64,000 nt of DNA, from positions 248,001 to 312,000 of the forward strand of contig JBBZIV010000002.1 of NCBI GenBank assembly GCA_038405045.1. The letters run 5' to 3'. Positions 1 through 8,322 of this stretch are shown here, in pieces. The notes under the pieces are model-generated. The model searched no databases, was not told the origin of the DNA, and saw nothing but the letters and a program-made list of their open reading frames with translations. The translations under genes were made by a program, and so were the position numbers. This DNA is from Sporobacter sp038405045. Lineage in GTDB: Bacteria; Bacillota; Clostridia; Oscillospirales; Oscillospiraceae. Positions within the stretch are counted from its first letter, which is position 1. The number at the start of each line of letters is the position of its first letter.

Positions 1-903
1 GTCATTTTTTTCAGTCATTGACATGAGTATTTCAGATGTGCCGATCATGCCCGAAAGAGGTGTTCTCAAATCGTGGGAGATGGCTCTAAGCAGGTTGCCG
101 CGAAAGCGCTCCCGCTCTGCTTCTTCCCGCGTTTGCGCGGTTTGTTCAGAGGCCTCGAGGCGTTCGATTGCCAGAGCCGTGCTCTCCAGCATCGCGCACA
201 TCAGCTTGCTTTGTGCATCGTTCATCGAACGGGCTGTTTCTTCCGGAATGCGGATAACGGCAAGAATGCGCTCGCGGCCGAGAATCGGCCAATACTCTTC
301 GTCGGCATACATGTCCGGCGAGAGACGGACAAAGGAATTTTTCAATCTGTTTGTACCGAATGGTCTCACAAATTTTAAATCCAGAGAGCCGGAGAGATTG
401 CATTCTAGCAGATTAGCCCGACAGGAAAAGGTGCTGCTGATGACATCCTCAGCGATCTGGGTAATTTCATCAAAGCTTTGGGCACCGGACAGACGGCTCG
501 TCAGTTTATAAACAGCCGCAGTTTCCGCTTCCTTTTCCAGTGCGGCCATCGTACTTTGCTTGGCGTGCGTTGTCAGGGCGCTTGTAATAATTGACGTGAC
601 GGTCAAGACACAAAAAGTGATCAGGTAGTCGGGATTGTTGACACGGAGGGTAAAATATGGCTCCGTAAAAAAATAATTAAAAAGAAAAGTTGCCAAAACG
701 GCGGAAGCAATGCCGTAATAATAGCCATCCGTCAGCCATGCCGTTAAAAGGACCGCCAGAAGATAGACCAGAACAATATTTGTCTCAGGAAAACCAAGCG
801 CATTAAAAAGCGTACCGACGGCTGTCGCCGCGCCTGTAAGAGCAAGCGTTAAAACGACCCATCGGGTAACGGCAAGACGACGGTTTCCTGCTTGTTTGTG
901 CAA
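1..903 (-). CDS. KdpD-like membrane sensor histidine kinase, 3' part cut by window edge
   Basis: N-terminal part of a sensor kinase that phosphorylates a response regulator in response to an unknown signal. The translation opens with about four hydrophobic segments (residues about 12-110), matching the DUF4118 membrane domain of KdpD. A GAF-like stretch follows, then a HisKA helix with the phospho-acceptor box SHDLRTPLSG near residue 285. The ATP-binding domain lies beyond base 1. It lacks the large cytoplasmic KdpD/Usp N-terminus, so it is a short KdpD-type kinase. The likely start is TTG at 903, eight bases after GGGAGG (917-912). The in-frame GTG at 910-912 overlaps that ribosome site and is less likely. 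Whether it senses potassium cannot be told from this fragment. Confidence 0.8.
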   Translation of the reverse strand, partial: MHKQAGNRRLAVTRWVVLTLALTGAATAVGTLFNALGFPETNIVLVYLLAVLLTAWLTDGYYYGIASAVLATFLFNYFFTEPYFTLRVNNPDYLITFCVLTVTSIITSALTTHAKQSTMAALEKEAETAAVYKLTSRLSGAQSFDEITQIAEDVISSTFSCRANLLECNLSGSLDLKFVRPFGTNRLKNSFVRLSPDMYADEEYWPILGRERILAVIRIPEETARSMNDAQSKLMCAMLESTALAIERLEASEQTAQTREEAERERFRGNLLRAISHDLRTPLSGMIGTSEILMSMTEKND

Positions 904-961
904 GGCGTTCACCTCCCGGCATTATTCTCATCGTAGCAGAGTGCCATTGAGAATTCAAGTG

Positions 962-1000
962 ATATCGGCAGTTGCGTTTTTTGCTGATTTCCGATATGCT
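962..1000 (+). promoter_or_regulatory. Probable deoC-cdd promoter with overlapping dyad
   Basis: TTGCGT (972-977) and TATGCT (995-1000) are 17 bases apart. The arms ATATCGG (962-968) and CCGATAT (991-997) form an inverted repeat spanning the promoter, so a repressor could bind here. The regulator is unknown. Confidence 0.45.
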
Positions 1001-1033
1001 GTGCGTATAGGAAACTGAAGTGGAGATATATGC

Positions 1034-1714
1034 ATGGATATACGGGAAATACTGGCGTCGGTCGATCATACGAAGCTTGCCGTCGACAGCACGTGGGAGG
1101 ACATCAAAGCGCTGTGTGACGACGCCGTCTCGTTTCAAACGGCCAGCGTTTGTATCTCGCCCGCCTTTGTCGCCAAAGCTAAAGCCTACGTCGGTACGCG
1201 GATGAAAGTCTGCACCGTCATCGGCTTTCCAAACGGCTACGCCACCACGGCTGCTAAGGTTTTCGAAACGCAGAACGCCGTTCAAAACGGGGCCGATGAA
1301 ATCGATATGGTCATTTGTATCGGCTCTGTCAAGGCCGGAGAGGGCGACGATGTGCAGCGGGAAATCAGCGCCGTGAAAGAAGCCTGCGACGGGCGTGTCC
1401 TGAAGGTCATTATTGAAACATGCCTTTTGACAGAGGCAGAAAAGATCGCCATGTGCCGCGCTGTGACAGACGGGGGTGCCGATTTCATCAAAACCTCAAC
1501 AGGCTTTTCAATGGGCGGCGCGACGTTTGACGATATCCGCCTATTAAGGCGTTATATTGGCCCGGATGTCAAAATCAAGGCCTCCGGCGGTATCAGAAGC
1601 CTGGAAGACGCCGCCGAATTTTTGCGCCTTGGCTGCGCGCGTATAGGGACGAGCCAGATTGTGAAGCTTTTAAAAGAAACGGGGGAGTCAGCATGGAATA
1701 CAGCGCATTATTGA
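1034..1714 (+). CDS. deoC: Deoxyribose-phosphate aldolase
   Basis: Cleaves 2-deoxyribose 5-phosphate to glyceraldehyde 3-phosphate and acetaldehyde in deoxynucleoside catabolism, in the cytoplasm. The 226-residue product has the usual family length and a TIM-barrel pattern. It carries DFIKTSTGF near residue 155 and KIKASGGI near residue 180; the lysine in the latter is the expected neighbour of the Schiff-base site. The start ATG follows GGAGA. The 3' end overlaps cdd by 22 bases, so the two are translationally coupled in one salvage operon. Confidence 0.95.
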   Translation: MDIREILASVDHTKLAVDSTWEDIKALCDDAVSFQTASVCISPAFVAKAKAYVGTRMKVCTVIGFPNGYATTAAKVFETQNAVQNGADEIDMVICIGSVKAGEGDDVQREISAVKEACDGRVLKVIIETCLLTEAEKIAMCRAVTDGGADFIKTSTGFSMGGATFDDIRLLRRYIGPDVKIKASGGIRSLEDAAEFLRLGCARIGTSQIVKLLKETGESAWNTAHY

Positions 1715-2106
1715 AGATGGCCGCGCTGGCCCGAGGCGCATCATACGCGCCGTATTCGCACTTTACAGTTGGAGCGGCGCTGCTTTGCACGGATGGCTCT
1801 GTTTACACCGGGGCCAACATCGAAAACGCGGCGCTGACGCCGACGGTCTGCGCCGAGCGTGTGGCAATTTTCAAAGCCGTCTCCGAAGGGAAACGAAGCT
1901 TTAAGGCCATCGCCGTTTCCGGCGGCAAAGATCGTGAGGCGCCCGATGCGGCGGTTTCGCCATGCGGTGTCTGCCGTCAGGTCATGCTGGAATTTTGCGA
2001 CGTTGGGAATTTTGACGTCATCGTCGCCGGCGCGACCGGGGAGCCAACGACTTATCGGCTTGACACGCTCATCCCGCTCGCCTTTGGCCCGGAAAAGCTC
2101 GTGTAA
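1693..2106 (+). CDS. cdd: Cytidine deaminase
   Basis: Zinc enzyme that deaminates cytidine and deoxycytidine to uridine and deoxyuridine. The 137-residue protein is full length. It shows the substrate-binding YAPYSHFTVGAAL near residue 18, the zinc and catalytic CAERVA near residue 54, and PCGVCRQ near residue 90. The start lies inside the end of deoC, preceded by GGGGGAG within the deoC coding sequence. With deoC it makes a two-gene nucleoside salvage unit that ends at the terminator just downstream. Confidence 0.95.
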   Translation: MEYSALLKMAALARGASYAPYSHFTVGAALLCTDGSVYTGANIENAALTPTVCAERVAIFKAVSEGKRSFKAIAVSGGKDREAPDAAVSPCGVCRQVMLEFCDVGNFDVIVAGATGEPTTYRLDTLIPLAFGPEKLV

Positions 2107-2112
2107 ACAGAA

Positions 2113-2146
2113 AAGGCCCTTCAAGCGCTTGAAGGGCCTTTTTTTT
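2113..2146 (+). terminator. Intrinsic terminator of deoC-cdd
   Basis: Stem AAGGCCCTTCAAG/CTTGAAGGGCCTT with almost no loop, followed by a run of eight T on the plus strand. Confidence 0.9.
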
Positions 2147-2161
2147 CGGCGGATTGTGCCG

Positions 2162-2926
2162 CTATACATTATTCGTCAGCGGAACGCCCGGGATGGAGAC
2201 AGTCATAGCTTTTAAGGCAAAACGTTGGCCGTCCCAGGTCAGTAGATTTTCTACCGTCCCCAGTGTGTCGGCGTTTGTCAGGCCGATGATGCGCTGTGCG
2301 GCTAAAAGGTCAAAATAATCACCTGTCTCACTGTTTGCAATCGGTGTCAGCGCCCCGAGCGGCAGGACGCTGCCGGAGGTCGGTCGCAGCAGCCTGCCGT
2401 CCGGGCCGTAGGGGTTATTGGCGCCATCACTAACAGAGCCCGAGATATCAAGAAAAAACAGCCTGTTGTATTGCCCGCTCGTGACGCTGACGCGGTAAAA
2501 GTCGTGATAATCCACTGCATACTGAAAATGGCTGTTATAGGCTTCAGAATCAAACAGCTCCCGCAGGATTTGTTTTTTATAGGAATAAACGGTGCTATAG
2601 ATATACCCGCCGCTTCCACCGGCTTCAAGACTGACTTGGATATCACACGTCAGGTCTTGGTCAAAATCGCCAAGGAAGAGCTGCGCATGATAACCGGCCG
2701 TGCAGCGGGGTGCGACGGCCTTTGCCTGATTGTATCGCCCGTCCTGAATGACGAGCGTGATGTTGTCGGCAAATGGGCTGCTTGGACCGCCCGGCTTATT
2801 GCCATAGAGATAGACGTTGTCGGGTACACCGTCACCCGTGACGTCGCCGCGCTTGTAATCAAGCAAAAAGACACGTTGACCGTTAATGCTGTTGTAAATT
2901 CTGCGTTCCCCGAGATTGCCGTTCAT
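2162..2926 (-). CDS. VCBS/FG-GAP-like hypothetical protein
   Basis: Function unknown. The protein of about 254 residues has no signal peptide. It has two Asp-rich calcium-loop-like motifs, GDVTGDGVPD and GDFDQDLTCD, of the type seen in FG-GAP/VCBS beta-propeller repeats. The chosen ATG at 2926 follows GGGGG by six bases. An upstream in-frame ATG at 2947 overlaps the stop of the preceding amine oxidase gene but lacks a ribosome site. The two genes are therefore adjacent or slightly overlapping and probably cotranscribed. Related Clostridia and Bacilli proteins of this type are uncharacterised. Confidence 0.65.
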   Translation of the reverse strand: MNGNLGERRIYNSINGQRVFLLDYKRGDVTGDGVPDNVYLYGNKPGGPSSPFADNITLVIQDGRYNQAKAVAPRCTAGYHAQLFLGDFDQDLTCDIQVSLEAGGSGGYIYSTVYSYKKQILRELFDSEAYNSHFQYAVDYHDFYRVSVTSGQYNRLFFLDISGSVSDGANNPYGPDGRLLRPTSGSVLPLGALTPIANSETGDYFDLLAAQRIIGLTNADTLGTVENLLTWDGQRFALKAMTVSIPGVPLTNNV

Positions 2927-2939
2927 GAAATACCCCCAC

Positions 2940-4676
2940 TCACTCATAAAGATATCGATCAGACACGCGGTGGTGTGAAAGCGCCGACAAAACAAGGTCA
3001 TTTGCCGCCTGCATGCCCGTCTGAAGTGCTCCTTGCATCCAGCGGTGGACAGCGGCAACATGTTCCCCGGCAAAAAAAACACGGTTATCATATTCCGGCA
3101 GTGCCATGTCGGCGGCAAAGAGACGCTTCTGTGCGGGCGTATAGAAGCAGAGCGCCCCACGGAAGGTCGGTTCCTGATTCCAGTTGACGGTTTTAAGCGC
3201 CAGAACCGATTCGGTGACAGCTTCCGTCGTTAAACCGTGGACATCGGCTACGTTTTGAAGCACTTCCGCCGAAAAGATGCCGTCAAACTGATTGAAAAGG
3301 CGTGTGGTATCGAGGTTAAAGTTATAGCTGCCGATTAATACGCCGGGCGCCGGACTCAGGCTCTCGGCAAAGTCGGCCGTCTCATTTGGAGCACGCAGAC
3401 GCCGCGCACTGTCCGACGGATACCAGAGCGAGGCCACCGGCAGGTCGGTATACGACCCGCCACCGAAAATCCCTTGCTTTTCCCAGAAGCGTTCACGGCA
3501 GCACAGCAGCGTTTTTTGTGACGGCGTGTAATTGACCTCCCGGATGGCGCGCATTTTCTGGCCGGAAAAGAGCGGGGTGACAGTTACGTTGCGTAATGTT
3601 GAAAACGGCAGCGCGCAGACGAGATAGTCAAAAGTCTCACGATGATTGGTATGGTCTGAAAGATTGTCATAGCAAAGCGTGACGCGACGACCGCCACCGT
3701 CTGCAGCGATGGCACGGATAAGGCAACCGGGCCGGTAAGTAACGCGCCCGATAGGGGATTGGTGAAGTGAGGCATATGGTTTTTCAGTAAAAAAAGACTG
3801 GTAAAAGGCCGACGGGAGGCGTGCTGTACCGCCGTCTATGGCATAGAGATACGACAAGTCCGCCGGATAGCTTTCCTGAATGTAGTCAATAAAGCTGCTG
3901 TATAAATTTCCGTCCAAAAGGGGCGCGAAGTTTGACACAAGATTGATGGCGGCCTGACTGAGGCCGCCTTCTTCCATTAAGGTGAGGCTCGTCTTGTTGA
4001 TCCAATCAAGCGTTTCGGGTGCGTAATGCGCTTTTGTCTCAAGAATCTCCAGACGCGCGCGCTGGGATGCACGCAGAAGGTGCGCGTCCGTCCCGGCATA
4101 TAAGAGCTTTTGCCAGCTCATGGAACGTTCTCGCGGATTGAGCGCATATTTCGGGTAAATAAACGACTGTACGTTGCGGCCGTCCACATCGTTTCGGACG
4201 CGGGTATTCTTCAAATAGATAAAACTGTTTGGGTTTGACTGGATAAAAGGATACGTTGAAAGTCGAAATTCTCGGAGATAATGCCAGACTGTCTCGTGGG
4301 AGACGGGGATGCGCATGGGGCCAAATTCACCGATGAGATCGGGCTGATTGTCAAAAGCATATGTATAAACGCGCCCGCCGACGCGGTCTGTCAGCGCGTC
4401 AAACACGGTGATATCAAACCCCATCTTGCGCAGCTCGTAGGCGGCGGAAAGACCGGCCAGACCGCCGCCCGCGACCCCCACGCGAACACCCTGGAAGAAT
4501 CCCGGTTGGGCGAGCGAAGTGACCGGCACGGGCGGTGCCATTCGCACAAGAATTGCTTCAAAGTCGCCGGGCCAGCCCTTCTGCTTCAGTGCGGTTTTTA
4601 ACAGCAGGTGTCTGTCTTCCGGTGTCGGGTTATCCGGTTGTGGCGGGTCAAGCATATATTGGCTGTTCAGACTCAT
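2940..4676 (-). CDS. Flavin-containing amine oxidase family protein
   Basis: FAD-dependent oxidase, probably acting on an amino acid or amine; the substrate is not predictable. The dinucleotide fold GVAGGGLAGLSAAYELR lies near residue 70. It is followed by RVGGRVY and EFGPMRIP, typical of the monoamine oxidase / L-amino-acid oxidase / tryptophan monooxygenase group. The C-terminal FAD-contact segment FFAGEHVAAVHRWMQGAL is present. ATG at 4676 follows GGAGG by six bases, giving 578 residues; the longer in-frame start at 4697 has no ribosome site. It heads a minus-strand unit with the VCBS-like gene and is divergent from the TetR gene. Confidence 0.8.
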   Translation of the reverse strand: MSLNSQYMLDPPQPDNPTPEDRHLLLKTALKQKGWPGDFEAILVRMAPPVPVTSLAQPGFFQGVRVGVAGGGLAGLSAAYELRKMGFDITVFDALTDRVGGRVYTYAFDNQPDLIGEFGPMRIPVSHETVWHYLREFRLSTYPFIQSNPNSFIYLKNTRVRNDVDGRNVQSFIYPKYALNPRERSMSWQKLLYAGTDAHLLRASQRARLEILETKAHYAPETLDWINKTSLTLMEEGGLSQAAINLVSNFAPLLDGNLYSSFIDYIQESYPADLSYLYAIDGGTARLPSAFYQSFFTEKPYASLHQSPIGRVTYRPGCLIRAIAADGGGRRVTLCYDNLSDHTNHRETFDYLVCALPFSTLRNVTVTPLFSGQKMRAIREVNYTPSQKTLLCCRERFWEKQGIFGGGSYTDLPVASLWYPSDSARRLRAPNETADFAESLSPAPGVLIGSYNFNLDTTRLFNQFDGIFSAEVLQNVADVHGLTTEAVTESVLALKTVNWNQEPTFRGALCFYTPAQKRLFAADMALPEYDNRVFFAGEHVAAVHRWMQGALQTGMQAANDLVLSALSHHRVSDRYLYE

Positions 4677-4791
4677 AAACGCCTCCGCCGACCGCATACA
4701 AAGACGGCCTCAACTTATGATATGACGGGCGCAATGAAAGTGTGAATCGAAACGGAGAAGGACATAAGGAAAACCTCAAATATTTTGACTG

Positions 4792-4820
4792 TTGACAGGA
4801 AAAATAATTTTTGGTATTTT
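4792..4820 (+). promoter_or_regulatory. Promoter of the TetR-family gene
   Basis: TTGACA (4792-4797) and TATTTT (4815-4820) are spaced 17 bases apart, directly in front of the operator at 4824-4844. Confidence 0.6.
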
Positions 4821-4823
4821 ATT

Positions 4824-4844
4824 ATTGACAGACGAGTCAATCAA
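4824..4844 (+). promoter_or_regulatory. Probable TetR operator, copy 1
   Basis: ATTGAC-N6-GTCAAT is a perfect six-base-arm dyad (4824-4841) followed by CAA. It sits just downstream of the -10 of the regulator gene. A copy matching at 18 of 21 positions lies at 5503-5523, in front of the next gene, which suggests autoregulation plus control of the oxidoreductase. Confidence 0.65.
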
Positions 4845-4857
4845 CGGAGATGAAGCG

Positions 4858-5451
4858 ATGAGCCCTCGTAACGAAGAACAAAACATGCAGATCAAGGATG
4901 AGCGCCGCGAACAAATTTTATCGGCAGCACTCAAGGTTTTTGCCAAAAAAGGTTTTGCCGCCTCAAAAATCAGCGATATCGTCGCGGCAGCCGGTGTGAG
5001 CCACGGGCTTTTCTATCACTATTTCAAGTCAAAAGAAGAAGTATTTTACGAGCTTCTGAAACAGGCGATCACCTCGTCAACCCAGGCGATTTTGATGGTA
5101 AATAACATGCCGATTTCACCGCTCGAAAAGGTACGGCAGACGGCAAAGTATATCCTCGGCGGCATTGAGAGCTTTGAAGATTCGGCGTATTATTTTTTGA
5201 TCGTGATACATGCTTTTGTGATGGATGCTCCGGCTGAAATTAAAGCACTGACGGAGAATCCAAATCTTCAGATATTTTCGAAAATCGTCCGCGACGGGCA
5301 GCAGACCGGCGAGTTCAGGGAGGGGGACCCAGACGGCATGACAATGACCTTTTTCGCAGCGATTCAGGGGCTTGCGATGTATAAACTGGCCTTGCAGAAT
5401 TTTCAAATGCCCGACCCGGAAATCCTTGTCGACATGCTCCGGAAAGCGTAA
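4858..5451 (+). CDS. TetR/AcrR family transcriptional regulator
   Basis: One-component repressor of about 197 residues. The N-terminal helix-turn-helix is typical: REQILSAALKVFAKKGF, then SKISDIVAAAGVSHGLFYHY, then FKSKEEVFYELL. The C-terminal ligand domain is unassigned. The chosen ATG at 4858 follows GGAG; a longer in-frame start at 4792 would place the promoter inside the gene and is rejected. The paired dyads at 4824 and 5503 suggest that it represses itself and the downstream phytoene-desaturase-like gene. The ligand is unknown. Confidence 0.88.
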   Translation: MSPRNEEQNMQIKDERREQILSAALKVFAKKGFAASKISDIVAAAGVSHGLFYHYFKSKEEVFYELLKQAITSSTQAILMVNNMPISPLEKVRQTAKYILGGIESFEDSAYYFLIVIHAFVMDAPAEIKALTENPNLQIFSKIVRDGQQTGEFREGDPDGMTMTFFAAIQGLAMYKLALQNFQMPDPEILVDMLRKA

Positions 5452-5454
5452 ATA

Positions 5455-5490
5455 AAACCCCTGCCCGGCAGTAAACCGGACAGGGGTTGT
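5455..5490 (+). terminator. Hairpin terminator after the TetR gene
   Basis: AACCCCTG-CCGG and CCGG-CAGGGGTT pair around CAGTAAA, with an A-rich 5' side and only a weak T run on the 3' side. Confidence 0.6.
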
Positions 5491-5502
5491 ATTGGATGCA
5501 AT

Positions 5503-5532
5503 ATTGACTGACGAATTAATCAATAATAAACT
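5503..5532 (+). promoter_or_regulatory. Probable TetR operator, copy 2, with promoter
   Basis: ATTGAC-N6-ATTAATCAA (5503-5523) matches the operator in front of the TetR gene at 18 of 21 positions. It overlaps a TTGACT (5504-5509) / TAAACT (5527-5532) promoter with a 17-base spacer, so bound repressor would block polymerase. Confidence 0.6.
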
Positions 5533-5548
5533 GAATCGGGAGGTTCAT

Positions 5549-7036
5549 ATGAAAAAGGTCCTCATCATCGGCGCGGGCATCGCGGGCCTCACCTGCGGCA
5601 TTTACGCACAGAAAAACGGCTTTAAAACGGAAATCTATGAGCTGCATACGATCCCCGGTGGCGAATGCACCGGCTGGGACAGGAAAGGGTACCATTTTGA
5701 CGGCTGCCTCCACTGGCTTGTCGGCACAAAGCCTAGTACATCGCTCCATACGATCTGGTGTGAAACTGGCGCACTTGACGATACTGTTGACATCATCGAC
5801 TTTGACGTTTTTATGCACTACATCGATGGGGATCAAGAAGTCAACTTCTACGCAAATGCCGACAAGCTGGAAAAGCATTTGACTACCATCGCGCCTGAGG
5901 ATAAACGCGCGATCAAAAAGCTGTGCGCGGCGCTGCGCCGGATGGGCAGCTTCGGCATGCCAATCGACAAGCCGATGGATTTGATGACAGGCGGCGATGG
6001 GCTGAGATTCGCGGTAAAAAACATCGGCAGTTTTTCGCTGCTCAATCGCTATGGCAACATGTCAATGGAGGAGCTTGTTTCGTCGTTCAAAAATCCGCTG
6101 CTCAAAAAGGCGATGCTGGCCTTTATTCCGGGGAATTACACGGCAATGGCGTTTATCTCCACGCTTGCGGGGATGAACGCGGGGGACTGTGGCTTTCCGC
6201 GCGGCGGCTCCCGCGCGCTGGCAGGCCGCATGGCGCAAAAGTTCTTGTCCCTCGGCGGCAAGGTGTTTTACAAAGCAAAAGTTGATAAGATTCTTGTGGA
6301 GGGCGGTAAAGCCACGGGCATTCGGCTGGCCGACGGGCGAGAGGTCAGAGCTGACCATGTCGTTTCCTGCGCCGACGGGTACGATACGCTGACGCGTCTG
6401 CTGGATGATAAAATGACGCCGCCCGTTTATCAAAAGCTGTTCTGCCAGCCCAAAACGTATCCGACGATGACAAGCGCCCTCGTTTTCCTCGGCGTGGACG
6501 CCGATATTCCGTATACTTATAGGGGCATGCAAGTGCGGCGCGACAAGCCGTTTACGGCAGGCGGCATTACAAGCGAGAGCGCTTTGATCACCCATTACGG
6601 GTTTGACGGCAAGATGGCCCCGGCGGGTAAAACCGTTTTCGGCTGCTACTACCTCGCCGATTTTGATTATTGGAACGCGCTATATAGCGACAAGGGAAAA
6701 TATGAAGCCGAGAAGACGAAGTTGTTAAATGACGCCATTTCAGAGGTCACAAAATGCTATCCCGGAATCGAAGGAAAAATTGAGGCAACAGACGTCGTCA
6801 CGCCGATGACGTATGTGCGCTACTGCAATGCCTGGCGCGGGTCTTGGATGACGTGGGTCAAAAACGACAAGGACGTGCCCCGGTATTATCCCGGCGTCCT
6901 CCCCGGCCTTGAGAATTTTATCATGGCCGGGATGTGGACACTGCCGCCCGGCGGCTTGCCGGGAGCCGCCGCGGCCGGGCGTTTTGCCGCGCAGCGGCTG
7001 TGCTTACAAAATCACATTGCCTTCAGAGGCGAGTAA
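5549..7036 (+). CDS. Phytoene-desaturase-like NAD(P)/FAD oxidoreductase
   Basis: CrtI/RetSat-type flavoprotein of 495 residues. It opens with the FAD fold KKVLIIGAGIAGLTCGIYA, then IPGGECTGW. The C-terminal flavin-binding tail reads MWTLPPGGLPGAAAAGR. Clostridial members of this group are mostly uncharacterised, and no carotenoid genes lie nearby, so a desaturase or isomerase role on another hydrophobic substrate is possible. ATG at 5549 follows GGGAGG by five bases; the longer in-frame start at 5492 overlaps the operator and is rejected. Control by the upstream TetR protein is inferred from the shared operator. Confidence 0.8.
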   Translation: MKKVLIIGAGIAGLTCGIYAQKNGFKTEIYELHTIPGGECTGWDRKGYHFDGCLHWLVGTKPSTSLHTIWCETGALDDTVDIIDFDVFMHYIDGDQEVNFYANADKLEKHLTTIAPEDKRAIKKLCAALRRMGSFGMPIDKPMDLMTGGDGLRFAVKNIGSFSLLNRYGNMSMEELVSSFKNPLLKKAMLAFIPGNYTAMAFISTLAGMNAGDCGFPRGGSRALAGRMAQKFLSLGGKVFYKAKVDKILVEGGKATGIRLADGREVRADHVVSCADGYDTLTRLLDDKMTPPVYQKLFCQPKTYPTMTSALVFLGVDADIPYTYRGMQVRRDKPFTAGGITSESALITHYGFDGKMAPAGKTVFGCYYLADFDYWNALYSDKGKYEAEKTKLLNDAISEVTKCYPGIEGKIEATDVVTPMTYVRYCNAWRGSWMTWVKNDKDVPRYYPGVLPGLENFIMAGMWTLPPGGLPGAAAAGRFAAQRLCLQNHIAFRGE

Positions 7037-7075
7037 GATAAGAAAAATGATCACAGAGCACATCTTTGGTTAAAA

Positions 7076-7116
7076 AAACCCGCAGTACACGGCTTTTGTG
7101 GCGTGTGCTGCGGGTT
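7076..7116. terminator. Bidirectional terminator between convergent genes
   Basis: AAACCCGCAGTACACGGC pairs with GGCGTGTGCTGCGGGTTT. An A run precedes and a short T run follows, so it can serve both the oxidoreductase and the ABC operon. Confidence 0.8.
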
Positions 7117-7132
7117 TCTGAGCTGCTGTTAT

Positions 7133-8308
7133 TCAAGCGCCCTTGAGCGCCTTTTGCCGGGTTGAGACGGTCACCGCGAGCCCACCGAGCACAAGCCAGG
7201 CGGCAGAGCAGAGCGCGAGAAATAAAAAGTTCATGACGCTCCCACCGCCAAAAAGCGCGTCGGCAGCCAGCATAAAAGAGCGGCCGGGGAGCGCGTTGGA
7301 TAGGATAAGCAGTGTCCCGGCCCAGGGCGGCAACGTGAAAAGCATGCCGCATAGAACACCTTGCGTGATTGTGAAGACCGGCGCAATCAGCATCAGCTGA
7401 ACTGTTTTTGACAGGCAGGACGCAAGGAAAAGCGTGAGGCCCATAATGCCCGCCATGTAAAGCGCTAAGGGGAGGAGCAGATACAAGGCGACAGAAAAAC
7501 TGCCGTACCCCAAAAGTGCCAGCACGATGCCGGACAGGCACCAGCCACCGAGCGACAGGGTAATAATCGCCAGAGCAGAGCCTGTGTACGCGCTGGCAGG
7601 GCTGATACCAAGAGTATGCATCCGCTCACCGAGCGCTTTGCGGCGCGTTGCCATAACCCAACCGGCGCTAGCGATAATAAAGAGCGACGAAAAGGCCGCA
7701 TACCAAGCGCTTGATAATAAAACGACGCTTTGTGACCGCATTTCCGGCGGTGCCGGAATATGACTTTTGACCGTTACCGTGTTATGGCCGTGGAGCAGCG
7801 TATCAAATTTTTCACGCAGGGCTGCTGTTTGCTCTGCGGTCATGGCGATACCTTGGCTGGAGAGGTAACCGTCAAGCTCGATAAAAGCCCGTTCTTCGAT
7901 CCAGACGGTGAGCACGCTGTTGATAACCGTTTCACTGAGCGTCGCTGCGGCGGTTGCGCCCGGTGCGGTGTATTGCGTCAGCAGGCCTTCATACGCGCCA
8001 AGCCGGAGCTTTTCAGTGAAATCGGAATTAATGACGAAGACGGCTTCAAGACGGCCCATGGCCAGATAGCGCAGCGCTTTCTCTCGCGGATAGGTATAGA
8101 CCGTCACGGTGTCGTTATAGTCGCTGAGAAACTGCAAGAGGCTTTCCGATAAGCTGCCCCCGTCTTCATTGACGAGGCCGATGGGCAAACGCGTTTGTGA
8201 GACGTATCGGCTTGAGAGAGCCGGAATGAGCGCTGCCCCGGCGGCGACGAAAATAAAAACCCAAACGTGCACCTGACGAATGGAGGCCTTCCACCGTATT
8301 TGAAACAT
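7133..8308 (-). CDS. ABC-2 type exporter permease
   Basis: Membrane subunit of an exporter. One N-terminal segment (HVWVFIFVAAGAALIPAL) is followed by a large extracytoplasmic region, then five or six hydrophobic segments from residue about 205 on, the ABC-2 membrane layout. ATG at 8308 gives 391 residues but has no ribosome site. GAGGAGG at the end of the upstream permease gene is eight bases before an in-frame CTG (8326-8324) overlapping that gene's stop, so a non-standard start is possible. It is the last gene of the ATPase-lipoprotein-permease-permease operon. Confidence 0.82.
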   Translation of the reverse strand: MFQIRWKASIRQVHVWVFIFVAAGAALIPALSSRYVSQTRLPIGLVNEDGGSLSESLLQFLSDYNDTVTVYTYPREKALRYLAMGRLEAVFVINSDFTEKLRLGAYEGLLTQYTAPGATAAATLSETVINSVLTVWIEERAFIELDGYLSSQGIAMTAEQTAALREKFDTLLHGHNTVTVKSHIPAPPEMRSQSVVLLSSAWYAAFSSLFIIASAGWVMATRRKALGERMHTLGISPASAYTGSALAIITLSLGGWCLSGIVLALLGYGSFSVALYLLLPLALYMAGIMGLTLFLASCLSKTVQLMLIAPVFTITQGVLCGMLFTLPPWAGTLLILSNALPGRSFMLAADALFGGGSVMNFLFLALCSAAWLVLGGLAVTVSTRQKALKGA

Positions 8309-8322
8309 TTTGAAAAGATATA

